From Astrobacterium formosum (lineage in GTDB: Bacteria; Pseudomonadota; Alphaproteobacteria; Rhizobiales; Xanthobacteraceae), in NCBI GenBank assembly GCA_030848545.1, contig JAVDCA010000003.1, forward strand, positions 248,001 to 312,000: a stretch of 64,000 nucleotides of DNA, read 5' to 3'. Below are positions 52,395 to 62,497 of the stretch, in pieces. The position numbers and the translations under genes were made by a program. How positions within the stretch are numbered: the stretch's first letter is position 1; each line of letters starts with the position of its first letter. The notes beneath the pieces are model-generated. The model was not told where the DNA came from. It worked only from the letters and a program-made list of their open reading frames with translations, and did no database searches.

Positions 52395-53189
52395 ATGAAT
52401 TCATCGTCCGCCGCCGGCATCGCCAACCTCGCCGACGCCTTGGTCGCAGCGCGCCGCGAACGCCGTGCCTTGACGGCCTTCCCGGGCAGCATCCCCGCCG
52501 ACCTCGCCACCGCCTATGCGGTCCAGGATGCCGCCATCGCCAAGTTCGGTGCCGTGGTGGGCTGGAAAATCGCCGCCGTGGGTCCTCAGTTCCGCGACCG
52601 CTACGACGTGCCGCGTCTGTCGGGCCCGGTGATGGAGGGCACGGTGACGATGGCCCAGAGCGAGACCCCGGTGGAGATCCGTCCGATTCCCGGCGGCTTC
52701 GCCGCCCTCGAGGCGGAATTCATCATCCAGCTCGCCCGCGACCTGCCGGCGCGAGCGACCCTCTATACGGAGGCGGAGGTCGCCGCCGCGTCCGGCGCCA
52801 TGCATGCCGGCGTCGAATTCGCCGGCTTCCCGCTCCTGACCATCAACGACCTCGGCCCCGGCGCCATCATCTCGTGCTTCGGCAACAATGCCGGGATCAT
52901 CGTCGGACCGGCCATTGCCAACTGGGCCAAGCGGCCCATGGAAAGCCTGGGCACCAAGGTGGAGATCGACGGCCGCGAAGTCGGCCGCGGCTCGGCCGCC
53001 AAGGTAGCGGGAGGCCCGCTTTCCGCACTCCTGTTCCTCGCCAACCACCTGTCCGAGCGCGGACGCGGGCTCAAAGCCGGCGACTGGGTATCGACCGGCG
53101 CCACCACGGGCGTGCACGACGTCACCGTCGGCAATACCGCACGGCTGGTCTTCGACGGCGTCGCGACGATCGTCGTCAAGGTGATGTGA
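52395..53189 (+). CDS. 2-keto-4-pentenoate hydratase / FAH-family enzyme
   Basis: A 264-residue protein of the hydratase/decarboxylase branch of the fumarylacetoacetate hydrolase family: GWKIAAVGPQFRDRYDVPRLSGP, then FAALEAEFIIQLARDLP with the metal-binding glutamates of ALEAEF, and FLANHLSERGRGLKAGDWVSTGATTGVHDV. Such enzymes hydrate or split unsaturated 2-keto acids. Being divergent from a GntR gene next to kduID suggests a role in sugar-acid catabolism, but the substrate is not certain. Confidence 0.85.
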   Translation: MNSSSAAGIANLADALVAARRERRALTAFPGSIPADLATAYAVQDAAIAKFGAVVGWKIAAVGPQFRDRYDVPRLSGPVMEGTVTMAQSETPVEIRPIPGGFAALEAEFIIQLARDLPARATLYTEAEVAAASGAMHAGVEFAGFPLLTINDLGPGAIISCFGNNAGIIVGPAIANWAKRPMESLGTKVEIDGREVGRGSAAKVAGGPLSALLFLANHLSERGRGLKAGDWVSTGATTGVHDVTVGNTARLVFDGVATIVVKVM

Positions 53190-53210
53190 GGACTTGCGGC
53201 ATCGCCGCTT

Positions 53211-53239
53211 CCCTCCCCCGCTTGCGGGGGAGGGAGAAG
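53211..53239. repeat. CCCTCCCCC/GGGGGAGGG palindrome at convergent gene ends
   Basis: CCTCCCCCGC-TT-GCGGGGGAGG, 22 bp past the FAH-family stop and 6 bp before the glgX stop on the other strand. It is of the same type as the units at 6848, 49596 and 49717, and could end transcripts in both directions. Confidence 0.75.
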
Positions 53240-53244
53240 GATGC

Positions 53245-55455
53245 TCACTCCCTATGGTGCCGCTCCGGGCGCAGGCCGAACAGGAGCAGCGAGCGGCCGG
53301 TCACCGCATACTGGCTGCCGAAGTCGAAGTGGACGCGGTCCTCGGGATCTTCGTCCTCGTCGGGCAGGTTGGTGTCGACCAGGCGTTCCCAATCGCGGCC
53401 GCCCTTGGCCTCCGGCAGCGTGAACAGCACCACGTCGTGATGGGCGTTGACGACGAGGAGCAGCGTCGTCCCGCTGCCCCGCCGCCTGATGCCGCTCGGC
53501 TGGGCACGACCATCAAGCAGGAGGCCGAGCGAGCGGGCGTGGCCGTCGCGCCATTGGTCGGGCGTCATCTCGGTGCCGGCCGGCGTGAGCCAGGTCGAAT
53601 CCTTCAGGCCCAGATCTTCGTCCCACTCGGCAGTGAGATAGCGGGTATGGCGCAGGACCGGATAGTCCCGCCGCAGCCGGGCGAGTCGTTCGGTGAACCT
53701 GTTGAGAGCCTTGCCGGCGGCGTCGTGATCCCAGTTCACCCAGGAGATCTCGTTGTCCTGGCAATAGGCGTTGTTGTTGCCTTTCTGGGTGCGGCCGAAC
53801 TCGTCGCCGGCGAGCAGCATGGGGGTGCCCTGCGAGAACAGCAGCGTGGCGAGCATGTTGCGCTTCTGCCGCTCGCGCAGCTCATTGATCTCAGGGTCGT
53901 CGGTCGGTCCTTCGGCGCCGTGATTCCACGAGCGGTTATTGGACGAGCCGTCGCGATTGTCCTCACCGTTCTGTTCGTTGTGTTTGTCGTCGTAGGAGAC
54001 GAGGTCGTTGAGAGTGAAGCCGTCATGGGCGGTGACGAAGTTGACGCTCGCCCACGGCTTGCGGCCGCGCCGGTTGAAGAGATCGGCCGAGGCGGTGATG
54101 CGCGAGGCGAAATCGGCGAGCGTGCCCTCGTCCCCCTTCCAGAACGAGCGCACGCCGTCGCGGAAGCGGTCGTTCCATTCCGCCCAGCCGGGTGGGAAGC
54201 GGCCGACCTGATAGCCGCCGGGGCCGCAGTCCCACGGCTCGGTGATCAGCTTCACCGACGAGAGCACCGGGTCCTGGCGGCAGGAATCGAGGAATCCGCC
54301 GCCTTCGTCGAAACCATAGGGCTCGCGGGCCAGGATGGTGCCGAGGTCGAAGCGGAATCCGTCCACGTGCATCTCCTCGACCCAGTAGCGCAGCGAGTCG
54401 TTGACCATCTGCAGGACGCGCGGGTGGGACAGGTTGAGCGTGTTGCCGGTGCCGGTGTCGTTGATGTAGTAGCGCGCCTGATCGGGCAGCAGGCGATAGT
54501 AGGAGGCGTTGTCGATGCCCTTGAAGGAAAGCGTGGGCCCCAGTTCGTTGCCCTCCGCCGTGTGGTTGTAGACCACGTCGAGGATGACCTCGATGCCGGC
54601 GTCGTGCAGGCGCGCCACCATCTCCTTGAACTCCGCGAAGGCGAAGTCGGGCACGCTGGAATAGCGGCGCGCCGGCGCGAAGAACGAGATGGTGTTGTAG
54701 CCCCAGTAGTTGGTCAGGCCCTTGTCGATCAGGTAGCTGTCGTTGACGAAGGTATGGATCGGCAGGAGCTCTACGGCGGTGACGCCGAGATCGGTGAGAT
54801 GGGCAAGCACTTCCGGGTCGGTGAGGCCGCGGAACGTGCCGCGCAACGGCTCCGGCACGGCCGGTTGCAGCTTGGTGTAGCCACGCACGTGCAGCTCGTA
54901 GACGACGGTGCGTTCCCACGGCGTGCGCGGCGGGCGGTCCTCCCCCCAAGTGAACGCCTGGTCGATGACGCGGCACTTGAGCATGTGGGCGGCGCTGTCG
55001 CGGGCGTCGAACGTGCGGTCGTCGCTCGTCTCCATCTTGTAGCCGAACAGAGACGGATGATGCTGGATCTGGCCGACCACCGCCTTGGCGTAAAGGTCGA
55101 GCAGGAGCTTGTGCGGGTTGAAGCGGTGGCCGTGGTCGGGCTCGTAGGGGCCGTGGACGCGGTAGCCGTAGATCGTCCCCGGCCGCGCATCGGGAAGGAA
55201 TCCGTGCCAGACCTCGTCGGTGTATTCGGGCAATTCGATGCGTTCGATCTCCCGCTTGCCCGCGTCGTCGAACAGGCACAGTTCGACCTTGGTGGCATGG
55301 GCGGAAAACAACGCGAAGTTGACGCCGAGGCCGGACCATGTGGCGCCGAGCGGAAACGGCTGGCCTTCGCGCACCCGCGAGGCCTTGCGCGCCGGCTTCG
55401 CTTCCCGCCGGGCACGCGCCTTCGGTAGGTCGCGTGTGGTCGTCGTCGCATCCAT
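53245..55455 (-). CDS. glgX: Glycogen debranching enzyme GlgX
   Basis: A 736-residue GH13 enzyme: N-terminal carbohydrate-binding domain ([21 protein letters not shown]), a TIM barrel, and a C-terminal beta domain. Catalytic residues are D in [12 protein letters not shown] in [10 protein letters not shown] and D in [20 protein letters not shown] and the Asn/Asp-rich loop after [13 protein letters not shown] are GlgX features. It cuts alpha-1,6 branches of phosphorylase-limit glycogen. ATG 55455 fits; about 30 basic residues precede the domain. No other glg gene is near. Confidence 0.96.
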   Translation of the reverse strand: MDATTTTRDLPKARARREAKPARKASRVREGQPFPLGATWSGLGVNFALFSAHATKVELCLFDDAGKREIERIELPEYTDEVWHGFLPDARPGTIYGYRVHGPYEPDHGHRFNPHKLLLDLYAKAVVGQIQHHPSLFGYKMETSDDRTFDARDSAAHMLKCRVIDQAFTWGEDRPPRTPWERTVVYELHVRGYTKLQPAVPEPLRGTFRGLTDPEVLAHLTDLGVTAVELLPIHTFVNDSYLIDKGLTNYWGYNTISFFAPARRYSSVPDFAFAEFKEMVARLHDAGIEVILDVVYNHTAEGNELGPTLSFKGIDNASYYRLLPDQARYYINDTGTGNTLNLSHPRVLQMVNDSLRYWVEEMHVDGFRFDLGTILAREPYGFDEGGGFLDSCRQDPVLSSVKLITEPWDCGPGGYQVGRFPPGWAEWNDRFRDGVRSFWKGDEGTLADFASRITASADLFNRRGRKPWASVNFVTAHDGFTLNDLVSYDDKHNEQNGEDNRDGSSNNRSWNHGAEGPTDDPEINELRERQKRNMLATLLFSQGTPMLLAGDEFGRTQKGNNNAYCQDNEISWVNWDHDAAGKALNRFTERLARLRRDYPVLRHTRYLTAEWDEDLGLKDSTWLTPAGTEMTPDQWRDGHARSLGLLLDGRAQPSGIRRRGSGTTLLLVVNAHHDVVLFTLPEAKGGRDWERLVDTNLPDEDEDPEDRVHFDFGSQYAVTGRSLLLFGLRPERHHRE

Positions 55456-55602
55456 GGGGGCCCCGTCGGAAAAGGAGTTTCGTGCCCTTCTCCAATCGTC
55501 ACGGTGCCGTTCGGTTCCATGCCGCCGGATGGGTGATCGAAACCACGGCTCTGCACGGATGCATGCCGAAGCGGCGGCCTTAATGGCGGCAGCGCCTCCG
55601 CG

Positions 55603-56217
55603 TCAGCGCTCGGCGAATGCGAGCTTGGCGCCGAGCGCCACGAAAGCGGCTGCGAAGGAACGCCGAAGCCAGGTGACGACGCGCGGATTTTCGACGACCC
55701 GCCGGCGCAGCGCCGCCGCGAATAGGGCATAGACGGCGAACACCGCGAAGGTCATCGCCATGAAGACGGCGCTCAGCGCCAGCATGGCGGAGAGAGGTGC
55801 CGCCTCGTCATGGCTGACGAACTGCGGCAGGAAGGCGAGAAAGAAGATCGACAGTTTCGGATTGAGCAGGTTGACCAGGATGGCGGTGATGATCACCCGC
55901 ATGGACGATCCGGCATCGTCCACGGGACGATCGAGCGACAGCGCGCCGCCGGCCCGCAACGCGTCCCATGCCATGTAGATCAGATAGGCGACGCCGAGAT
56001 ATTTGAGCGTCTGGAAGGCCAGCGCGCTGGTGTGCAGGAGCGCGGCAAGACCGAGGATCGCCGCCGCCATGTGCGGGACGATGCCGAGCGTGCAGCCGAA
56101 GGCGGCAACGATTCCCGCGCGGGAGCCGCGCGACAAGCCGGCCGCGAGCGTGAACAGCACGCCGGTACCCGGCGAGGCGACGATGATCAGCGAAGTGAGG
56201 AGGAATTCGAGGCTCAA
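55603..56217 (-). CDS. LysE-family amino acid exporter
   Basis: A 204-residue membrane protein with six helices and the LysE/RhtB start LEFLLTSLIIVASPGTGVLFTLAAGLSRG, with NLLNPKLSIFFLAFLPQFV in the middle. It exports amino acids or related solutes. I chose TTG 56217: AGGAG lies 8 bp upstream and the length matches the family. The first ATG in the same frame (56241) has no site, and an ATG between them in another frame is stopped after two codons. Confidence 0.85.
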   Translation of the reverse strand: MSLEFLLTSLIIVASPGTGVLFTLAAGLSRGSRAGIVAAFGCTLGIVPHMAAAILGLAALLHTSALAFQTLKYLGVAYLIYMAWDALRAGGALSLDRPVDDAGSSMRVIITAILVNLLNPKLSIFFLAFLPQFVSHDEAAPLSAMLALSAVFMAMTFAVFAVYALFAAALRRRVVENPRVVTWLRRSFAAAFVALGAKLAFAER

Positions 56218-56420
56218 GGCATGGTCTCCTAGCGGCAGCATGAAATCACGATGGCGGCCTGCGTGAAAGCGGAACCCGCGACGGCTGCATCCCTTAAGCA
56301 TTTTTACGATCGAGTCGTTTTTCCGCCACCCGAATCCCCGTGCTAATGATGCCGGCGGCGCGCGCCGGACGTGTCCGTACGTTGCGCAAAACCATCGTAT
56401 TCAACGCATGGAAGGCAACG

Positions 56421-57404
56421 ATGATGGACCGCAGGTTGTTTCTCTACGGCGCCGCCGGCGCCGCTCTGGCCGCGTCGGCCTGGCCGGCGGCGGCGCAAGG
56501 ACAGTTTCCCAGCCGCCCCGTCACGGTGGTGGTGCCCTATCCGCCGGCGGGGTCCGTCGACCTCGTGGCGCGCGCACTCGGCGATCCCATGAGCCGTACG
56601 CTCGGCCAGGCGATCGTGGTCGAGAACCGCGGCGGCAGTGCCGGCACGGTGGGGTCCCAGTCGGTCGCGATGGCCGATCCCGACGGCTATCGCATCCTGC
56701 TCACCACGCAGCAGACCCACGGCACCAACGAGGCCCTTTTTCCCAACCTGCCCTACAAGACCCAGGAGAACTTCGCGCCCATCTGCGGCGTCTGCACGGT
56801 TCCGCACGCCCTCGTGGTCCGCAAGGATCTGCCGGCCAACAATGTCCGCGAACTGGTCGACCTGCTCAAGCGAGATCCGGGAAAATACAACTACGGCTCG
56901 ACCGGCAACGGTTCGTCTTCGCATCTTGCCGCCGAACTCTTCAAGATCCGCACCGGCACCAACGCCCAGCACGTGCCCTATCGGGGCGGCGGCTCACTCG
57001 CCCAGGACCTGACCGCCGGCATCGTCGACTTCTCGTTCGTGGTTCTCGCCAACATACTCGGCCAGATCGACGGCGGCTTGGTGCGGCCGCTGGCGATCGC
57101 CTCCTCGCGTCGGGTGGCACGCCTGCCGGACGTGCCGACGCTCGGCGAAGCCGGCGTCGGTGACGTGGATGCCGACGCTTGGTTCGCCTATTTCGCGCCC
57201 ATCAAGACGCCCGCCGAGCGCATCAAGGTCATCGCCGACGCGGTCAAGGACGCGATGGAGCAACAAAGCGTCAAGGAGACGTTCCAACGCAACGCGGTCG
57301 TCGCGCGCTTTCGCTCGACCGCCGAGATGCCGGCCTTCGTCGACGCCGAGCTCAAGAAATGGGCCGAAGTCGTCAAGGCCGCCGGCGTCAAGGTGGAACA
57401 GTAG
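56421..57404 (+). CDS. TctC/Bug-family substrate-binding protein, orphan
   Basis: A 327-residue periplasmic binding protein. A signal peptide with twin Arg (MMDRRLFLYGAAGAALAAS, cut after AAAQ) is followed by FPSRPVTVVVPYPPAGSVDLVAR, ADPDGYRILL and VPYRGGGSLAQDLTAG. No tctA/tctB lies nearby, which is common for orphan Bug proteins. ATG 56421 or 56424 is used; GAAGG is upstream. The ligand is probably a small carboxylate. Divergent from the LysE gene. Confidence 0.92.
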   Translation: MMDRRLFLYGAAGAALAASAWPAAAQGQFPSRPVTVVVPYPPAGSVDLVARALGDPMSRTLGQAIVVENRGGSAGTVGSQSVAMADPDGYRILLTTQQTHGTNEALFPNLPYKTQENFAPICGVCTVPHALVVRKDLPANNVRELVDLLKRDPGKYNYGSTGNGSSSHLAAELFKIRTGTNAQHVPYRGGGSLAQDLTAGIVDFSFVVLANILGQIDGGLVRPLAIASSRRVARLPDVPTLGEAGVGDVDADAWFAYFAPIKTPAERIKVIADAVKDAMEQQSVKETFQRNAVVARFRSTAEMPAFVDAELKKWAEVVKAAGVKVEQ

Positions 57405-57644
57405 GCGAAATCGCGGCCGCAGCGGTACGAATATCGGGCGCCGCGGCCGCATTCTACCGGCGGTACGGACTTGCCCTGAGCCGCACGGGCAAGTTTGTTA
57501 ACTCGCCTGAAAAGCAGTTGTTTTACGCATGTGGGCGGGGTGGAACCGGGCCGGCGCCAATGGCGTCGTGATCCGGTTCCCGGAATTTCAGGACCCCCCG
57601 GCGGCGCGCCCGCGCCCCGGCCGCCATGTTCTGGATCCGCCGCC

Positions 57645-59393
57645 ATGCGCTTCACCATTGCCCGCCGCCTCGCCGTGCTGGTTGCCGTCGCGATCCTGGT
57701 CAGCGCCGCCGCGATCCTGGTCCAGCTCTCCGCCATGCGCGAGATCATGTGGCAGGAGCGCCAATCGGCGATCGCCGCCCAGGTCCATTCCGCCATCTCG
57801 ATCGTGAAGGAGTTCGCCGCCGCGGCCGATGTCGGCAAGCTCGACAAGGCCGAAGCGCAGGCTCGCGCCAAGGCAACCCTGCGCGCCATCCGCTTCGGCC
57901 ACAACGACTATGTCTTCGTCTATGACCACAGCGGCACCAATCTGGTGCTCGGTCCGCGTCCGGAGCTGGAAGGCAAGAACATGATCGGCGCCAAGGACGC
58001 CAGCGGCGTCGCTTATGTGCGTGAACTCGTCGGTGCCGGGCGGCGCGGCGGCGGCTTCGTCGCCTATGCGTTTCCGCGCCCGGGCGCCAGCGAACCGTCG
58101 GCGAAATACGGCTATGCGCAGGGCTTCGAGCCGTGGCAATGGGTGATCGGCACCGGCGTCTATGTGGACGACCTCGATGCCACGTTCATGCGCCGCATCC
58201 GCGATGCGGCCCTGTGGGCGTTGGGCCTGATCGCCGTCCTGGTCGCGGTCGCGATCCCGCTCGCGCGCGGCCTGGTGCGGCCGATCGGCGCCTTGACCAG
58301 CGCCATGGACAAGCTGGCCGGTGGCGACACGTCGATCGATGTGCCGGCGCTCGGCCGCAAGGATGAAGTCGGCGCCATGGCGCGCGCGCTCGAAATCTTC
58401 AAGGCGGCGGTCCTCGCCAAGCAGGCGGCTGAAGTGGCCGCCGCCGCCGAAGCCGAGGAGAAGGCGCGCCGCAGCGAGGCGGAGCTCGCCGCCCGGCGCG
58501 ACGCGGAGGAAAAGGCCGCCGCCGAAGCCGCCGCCAAAGAGCGGCGGTCACAACGGGTGTTGGCGCTGCGCGCCACGCTGGAGACCAATGTGGGGGCCAT
58601 GACCGGGCAACTCGCCAAGGCCGGCACCGAGATGGAAGAGACCGCGCAGACCATGAGCGACGTCGCCGATGAGACGAGCCGGCTTACCACCCATCTTGCC
58701 GGCACGACCGAGCAGGCCTCCGCCAATGTGCATGCTGTCGCCGCCGCCGCCGAGGAGCTGTTGGCCTCGATCGGCGAGATCGGCGGCCAGGTCAACGAAT
58801 CCACCCAGATCGCCGCCCGTGCGGTCGACGACGCCAAGAAGACCGACAGCGTCGTGCAGGCGCTCGCCGCCGGTGCACAGAAGATCGGCGAGGTGGTCAA
58901 CCTAATCAACGCCATCGCGGCGCAGACCAACCTCCTCGCCCTCAACGCAACCATAGAGGCGGCGCGCGCCGGCGAAGCCGGCAAGGGCTTCGCCGTGGTG
59001 GCAAGCGAGGTCAAGTCGCTCGCCGCCCAGACCACCAAGGCGACCGACGAGATCGCCGGCCAGATCACCGCCATCCAGGGCTCGACCGCGGAAGCGGTCG
59101 GCGCCATTCAGGGCATCGGCACGACCATCGGCCGGATGGCCACCATCGCGACGGGAATCTCCACCGCCATGGAGGAACAGCGCGCCGCCATGCAGGAGAT
59201 CGCCCGCAACGTCCACGAGGCGGCGAGCGGCACCGAGCAGATCGCCGGCGGCGTCGTCGAGGTCAAGCGCGGCGCCGGCGAGACCGGCTCGTCGGCCGCC
59301 CAGGTGCTCGCCGCTGCGCGCGAACTGACCCGCCAATCGGAAGCGCTACGCGCCGAGGTCGACACGTTCCTGACCAGCGTCAAGACGGCGTGA
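57645..59393 (+). CDS. Methyl-accepting chemotaxis protein with Cache sensor
   Basis: A 582-residue receptor: membrane helix 1 (about 8-30), a periplasmic single-Cache domain (about 31-185; [27 protein letters not shown] and [15 protein letters not shown] are typical), membrane helix 2 (about 188-208), HAMP, an Ala/Glu coiled coil (about 260-310) and the signalling domain with hairpin [20 protein letters not shown] followed by [14 protein letters not shown]. It senses a small ligand, often an organic acid, and signals to CheA/CheW. ATG 57645 is chosen; the upstream frame is not family-like. No che genes nearby. Confidence 0.94.
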   Translation: MRFTIARRLAVLVAVAILVSAAAILVQLSAMREIMWQERQSAIAAQVHSAISIVKEFAAAADVGKLDKAEAQARAKATLRAIRFGHNDYVFVYDHSGTNLVLGPRPELEGKNMIGAKDASGVAYVRELVGAGRRGGGFVAYAFPRPGASEPSAKYGYAQGFEPWQWVIGTGVYVDDLDATFMRRIRDAALWALGLIAVLVAVAIPLARGLVRPIGALTSAMDKLAGGDTSIDVPALGRKDEVGAMARALEIFKAAVLAKQAAEVAAAAEAEEKARRSEAELAARRDAEEKAAAEAAAKERRSQRVLALRATLETNVGAMTGQLAKAGTEMEETAQTMSDVADETSRLTTHLAGTTEQASANVHAVAAAAEELLASIGEIGGQVNESTQIAARAVDDAKKTDSVVQALAAGAQKIGEVVNLINAIAAQTNLLALNATIEAARAGEAGKGFAVVASEVKSLAAQTTKATDEIAGQITAIQGSTAEAVGAIQGIGTTIGRMATIATGISTAMEEQRAAMQEIARNVHEAASGTEQIAGGVVEVKRGAGETGSSAAQVLAAARELTRQSEALRAEVDTFLTSVKTA

Positions 59394-59408
59394 CACCGAC
59401 GCCGATCT

Positions 59409-60080
59409 TCACCGGCGCAACAGCAGGGCCGGTAGGGCGTCGATGCTCTGCATCTGGATGAACTCGACCGCGAACCCTTCGGCGAGATGCCGGCGCACGC
59501 GACCGATCACACGGCCGATCGCCAGCACGGTGCCGATCTCGGGCTTGACGTCGGCGGATACGGCGGCACCCGAAGCCGACATGTCGATGATGAAGCAGGT
59601 CTCGGTGCTGCCGTCGGCGAGTGTCACCCACGAATAGGGATTGCGCGGCACGACGCGCTCATGCTTGCGCGCCTCGTGGGCGTCGTGGTTCTTGTGATCC
59701 TCGAGCCAGGCGAGCCTGGCGGCGAGCCTCAGCCGCTCGGCCTCGGTCGCCGAGATACTCATGACGAACCCGCGCGACAACACGCGGATGATCGAGCCTT
59801 CCAGGCGGCCGAACTGGTCGAAATGGGCGATCACCCGTTCGCCCTGCGGACCGGACACCGGCGCGGCGAGCAGCATGGCGCGCGCCGACATGTTGAGCGC
59901 CCGGCAGGCAAATTCGCGCCGGTTGCCGCGCTCGTCACGGCGCGAGCCGAGCAGGTAGCGGCCCGGAATGCTGGTGATGACGCGGATGTCGGTGCGACGA
60001 TCGAGCACGGCGGCTGGAACCGACCGCTCCAGGGCGACGAGATCGCCGAAATCAGGGCTGTTGAGCGCGGTGATGGCCAT
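59409..60080 (-). CDS. Double-PilZ protein
   Basis: A 223-residue cytoplasmic protein with two PilZ-like regions. The first has DRRTDIR then CRALNMSARAMLL (about 29-80); the second has ARKHERVV then FIIDMSASGAAVSAD (about 147-185), where R-x3-R and (D/N)xSxxG are the cyclic di-GMP ligands. The first domain has N-x-S-x-x-A in place of the Gly motif, so it may not bind. It ends 15 bp past the receptor gene on the other strand. Possible link of second messenger to motility; unproven. Confidence 0.82.
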   Translation of the reverse strand: MAITALNSPDFGDLVALERSVPAAVLDRRTDIRVITSIPGRYLLGSRRDERGNRREFACRALNMSARAMLLAAPVSGPQGERVIAHFDQFGRLEGSIIRVLSRGFVMSISATEAERLRLAARLAWLEDHKNHDAHEARKHERVVPRNPYSWVTLADGSTETCFIIDMSASGAAVSADVKPEIGTVLAIGRVIGRVRRHLAEGFAVEFIQMQSIDALPALLLRR

Positions 60081-60280
60081 GGGAAACCGATTCGCCGTCG
60101 ACCCTCGATCCCAGCACCTGGGATCAATACACGCCCTTATACGTGGAACTACTTGCGACAACTTTAATGCATCGGTATCAAAGTAAAGACGTCGGTACAA
60201 AACCGCATGCGGCCCGCAGACGTGTGGATCCGATGGGATGGCCGACCGGCCGTCGGCCACATTCAAGTCAATGCCAAGCC

Positions 60281-60337
60281 TTTTGCGACTGTGTCTTTTG
60301 CAACTGTGTCTTTTGCGACCATGCCTTTTGCGACCCG
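60281..60337. repeat. 15-bp tandem repeat, about four copies
   Basis: Four 15-bp units beginning TTTTGCRAC at 60281, 60296, 60311 and 60326 (TTTTGCGACTGTGTC, TTTTGCAACTGTGTC, TTTTGCGACCATGCC, TTTTGCGACCCGAGC). The array lies in the 268-bp gap between the PilZ gene and the thioesterase gene. Confidence 0.85.
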
Positions 60338-60348
60338 AGCCGCCCCAC

Positions 60349-60756
60349 TCAGGCGCTCGCGGCCGGCACCGGGCGGGGACGACCGGCCTCGTCGAGGGCC
60401 ACGAAGGTAAGCGTCGCGACAGTGACCCTCTCACGCACATGGGTGTTGTAGCGCCGTGCCCAGGCCTCCACATGGACTTTCATGGAGGTGCGGCCGACCG
60501 CTTCGATCAGGGTGTAGACGCACAATACGTCGCCGACCTTCACGGGGCGGATGAACTTCATGGCATCGAGGGCGACGGTGGCGACGCGACCGCGGGCTCG
60601 CTCGGCGGCGGCGATGCCGCCCGCCTGATCCATGCGGGAAAGAACCCAGCCCCCGAAAATATCTCCGCTCGGATTGGTGTCGGCCGGCATGGCGGTGATC
60701 TGCACGGTCAGTTCGCCGCGCGGAGGAGCGTCGGTCGTATCGAGGGAGGCGGGCAT
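60349..60756 (-). CDS. YciA-type acyl-CoA thioesterase
   Basis: A 135-residue hotdog-fold protein: TNPSGDIFGGWVLSRMDQAGGIAAAERARG holds the catalytic Asn/Asp helix, followed by VATVALDAMKFIRPVKVGDVLCVYT and VRERVTVATLTFVALDE. It hydrolyses acyl-CoA. ATG 60756 fits the family start; the longer frame upstream is not supported. Confidence 0.93.
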   Translation of the reverse strand: MPASLDTTDAPPRGELTVQITAMPADTNPSGDIFGGWVLSRMDQAGGIAAAERARGRVATVALDAMKFIRPVKVGDVLCVYTLIEAVGRTSMKVHVEAWARRYNTHVRERVTVATLTFVALDEAGRPRPVPAASA

Positions 60757-60912
60757 GGCACGAGTCCGGTGACGAGGATCATCAGATCGCAAAGGTGATG
60801 CCCGTCCGCTCCCCAAAACGCAACCGGGATTGATGGGGTGCCGCTTCGCCGTGCCGTCTCTCGCGCCTTTCAACTGTCCCCAAGCTGTCGCCGGCACCAT
60901 CGCGGGTTGTCG

Positions 60913-61794
60913 TCAGTCTTTGACCGTCAATGCGGAGAGCGCCCGCGGCCGGATCGCGTAGGCGAGCGGGGTCGTCTCGCGCATGAGTTCGCCGTCGGTT
61001 GCGACCCAGGTGCGCGCCCGCGTGCCCGCAATCGCGAGCGTCGTGGCGGTGAAGCTCATGATGTCGTCGTTGTCGCGCCAGGCGCCCGTCAGGAGGTCGG
61101 CACCGGCCTTGAGCCGGTCGAGTCCGCCTTCGTCGCGGGCGACGTGGACTTCGAGCAGTCCGCCGTCCAGGACCGGGCGGCGCCAATCCTGCGCGGCAAA
61201 GCGATTGCAGGTGACCAACACCGCATAGGTGTCGAGAGCGCGGCGGCGCCCGTCGGCTTCTATTTCGAGGGAGAAGCGGCCGCTGCGCGACAACGCTCGC
61301 AAGGCCGCCGCGCCGACCCGCAGGACCTTGTGCGGCAGGTCGCGCGCCTCCTCCCGTGCCCGCGCCATCTGGCTGAAGAAGCCGAGACCGGAGAGCGAAT
61401 GAAACAGGCGCCCATTGAGGTCGACGAGATCGATAGGCACTGCCCGCGCGCGGGCAAGCGCGGCGATGGCGGCGTCGATGTCGTCCGGCATGCCGAGGTC
61501 GCGGGCGAGGAGATTGAGCGTGCCGCAGGGGATGACCCCGAGCGTCTTCCGGGTGGGTGCCAGTGCGTTGACGGCGGCGCTGACGGAACCGTCGCCGCCA
61601 CCGATCACTACGGTGTCGTGGTTATCCTGGGCAGCGGCCGCGATCGCCGCCGCCATGGCCTTTGGGGCCAGCACATGCATGTCGATCCGGCTGCCGCGCC
61701 CGAATGCATCCGCGAACGCGCCGCGCAGGCCATCGGCGCCGCGATCGATCAACGCGCCGGCGCGGGCATTGAGAAGGACGAGGAGACGGGACAT
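60913..61794 (-). CDS. Diacylglycerol kinase-family lipid kinase
   Basis: A 293-residue protein. GGGDGSVSAAVNAL (about 65-78) is the nucleotide loop, LGVIPCGTLNLLARDLGMP follows, and LFHSLSGLGFFS matches the family. It phosphorylates a lipid such as diacylglycerol or sphingoid base (YegS/DgkB type). The N-terminus starts directly with the kinase fold and no membrane helix is seen. ATG 61794. Confidence 0.9.
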   Translation of the reverse strand: MSRLLVLLNARAGALIDRGADGLRGAFADAFGRGSRIDMHVLAPKAMAAAIAAAAQDNHDTVVIGGGDGSVSAAVNALAPTRKTLGVIPCGTLNLLARDLGMPDDIDAAIAALARARAVPIDLVDLNGRLFHSLSGLGFFSQMARAREEARDLPHKVLRVGAAALRALSRSGRFSLEIEADGRRRALDTYAVLVTCNRFAAQDWRRPVLDGGLLEVHVARDEGGLDRLKAGADLLTGAWRDNDDIMSFTATTLAIAGTRARTWVATDGELMRETTPLAYAIRPRALSALTVKD

Positions 61795-61881
61795 GGAATG
61801 TGCCGGGGGTGAATACGAACAGAGAAGCTTAACCCCAGCCCTGGCCCCCGGTTCCGTGACAGGTTGTCGCCTGGATGCGGC

Positions 61882-62469
61882 TCAATGGCGTTCGAGGTCG
61901 GCGAGCGTCACGGCAAGCGCCGGCAATGCGGCGGGCACGAGCGGCTGGTCGGCGGTAAAATCCACCACCGATCCATAACCCTCCGACCCCGGTTCCCGAT
62001 GAATGCGGGTCGACAGACTGACCGCATCGATCACCCATAGTTCGGCGATGCCGAAGCCGGCATAGAGGCGGGCCTTGCGGCCGAGGTCGTAGGAAAGACT
62101 CGAGTCGGAGAGTTCGACCACGAGCCTGGCGGTCGCCGCCGTCAGACCCGGAATCCCCACCGCTTTCGGATAGAAGACGAAGTCGGGCTCAAGGAAAGTG
62201 TCGACGCTGAGACGGAACGTGGTCTCGGTTGTGAACAGGAGATCGGGCGGCAGCCGTGCAGCCCAGTACAGGTTCAGCACCGTCTTGAGGATCTCATGTG
62301 GATTGCCTTTGGCCATCATCGGCACGATCTCCCCGCCGATCAATTCGATGCGCTCGTCCTCCTCGAAAATGCCGAGGGCCGTCATGTGATCGATTTCGGC
62401 GACGGTGAAGCGTCGCCGCGGCAAGCCTTCGGCAGCCATGGTGGTGATGGGTTCGGGCCGGTTCATCAT
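61882..62469 (-). CDS. Uma2-family (DUF820) nuclease-like protein
   Basis: A 195-residue protein of the Uma2 family, restriction-endonuclease-like fold: RIELIGGEIVPM, FLEPDFVFYPK (the E-P-D metal motif), LVVELSDSSLSYDLGRKARLYAGFGIAELWVID. These proteins are frequent, of unproven function, and especially common in cyanobacteria. ATG 62469 and 62466 are adjacent. It lies next to the ArsR gene with a short gap but is probably independent. Confidence 0.9.
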   Translation of the reverse strand: MMNRPEPITTMAAEGLPRRRFTVAEIDHMTALGIFEEDERIELIGGEIVPMMAKGNPHEILKTVLNLYWAARLPPDLLFTTETTFRLSVDTFLEPDFVFYPKAVGIPGLTAATARLVVELSDSSLSYDLGRKARLYAGFGIAELWVIDAVSLSTRIHREPGSEGYGSVVDFTADQPLVPAALPALAVTLADLERH

Positions 62470-62497
62470 CTCAGCCTACACGAAAGAGACGCGCATT

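Noticed and set aside
53194-55428. A 744-codon open frame on the plus strand across glgX
   Set aside because: It is the complement of glgX, whose protein has all catalytic motifs; long antisense frames are usual at this G+C content, and the predicted product has no family features.
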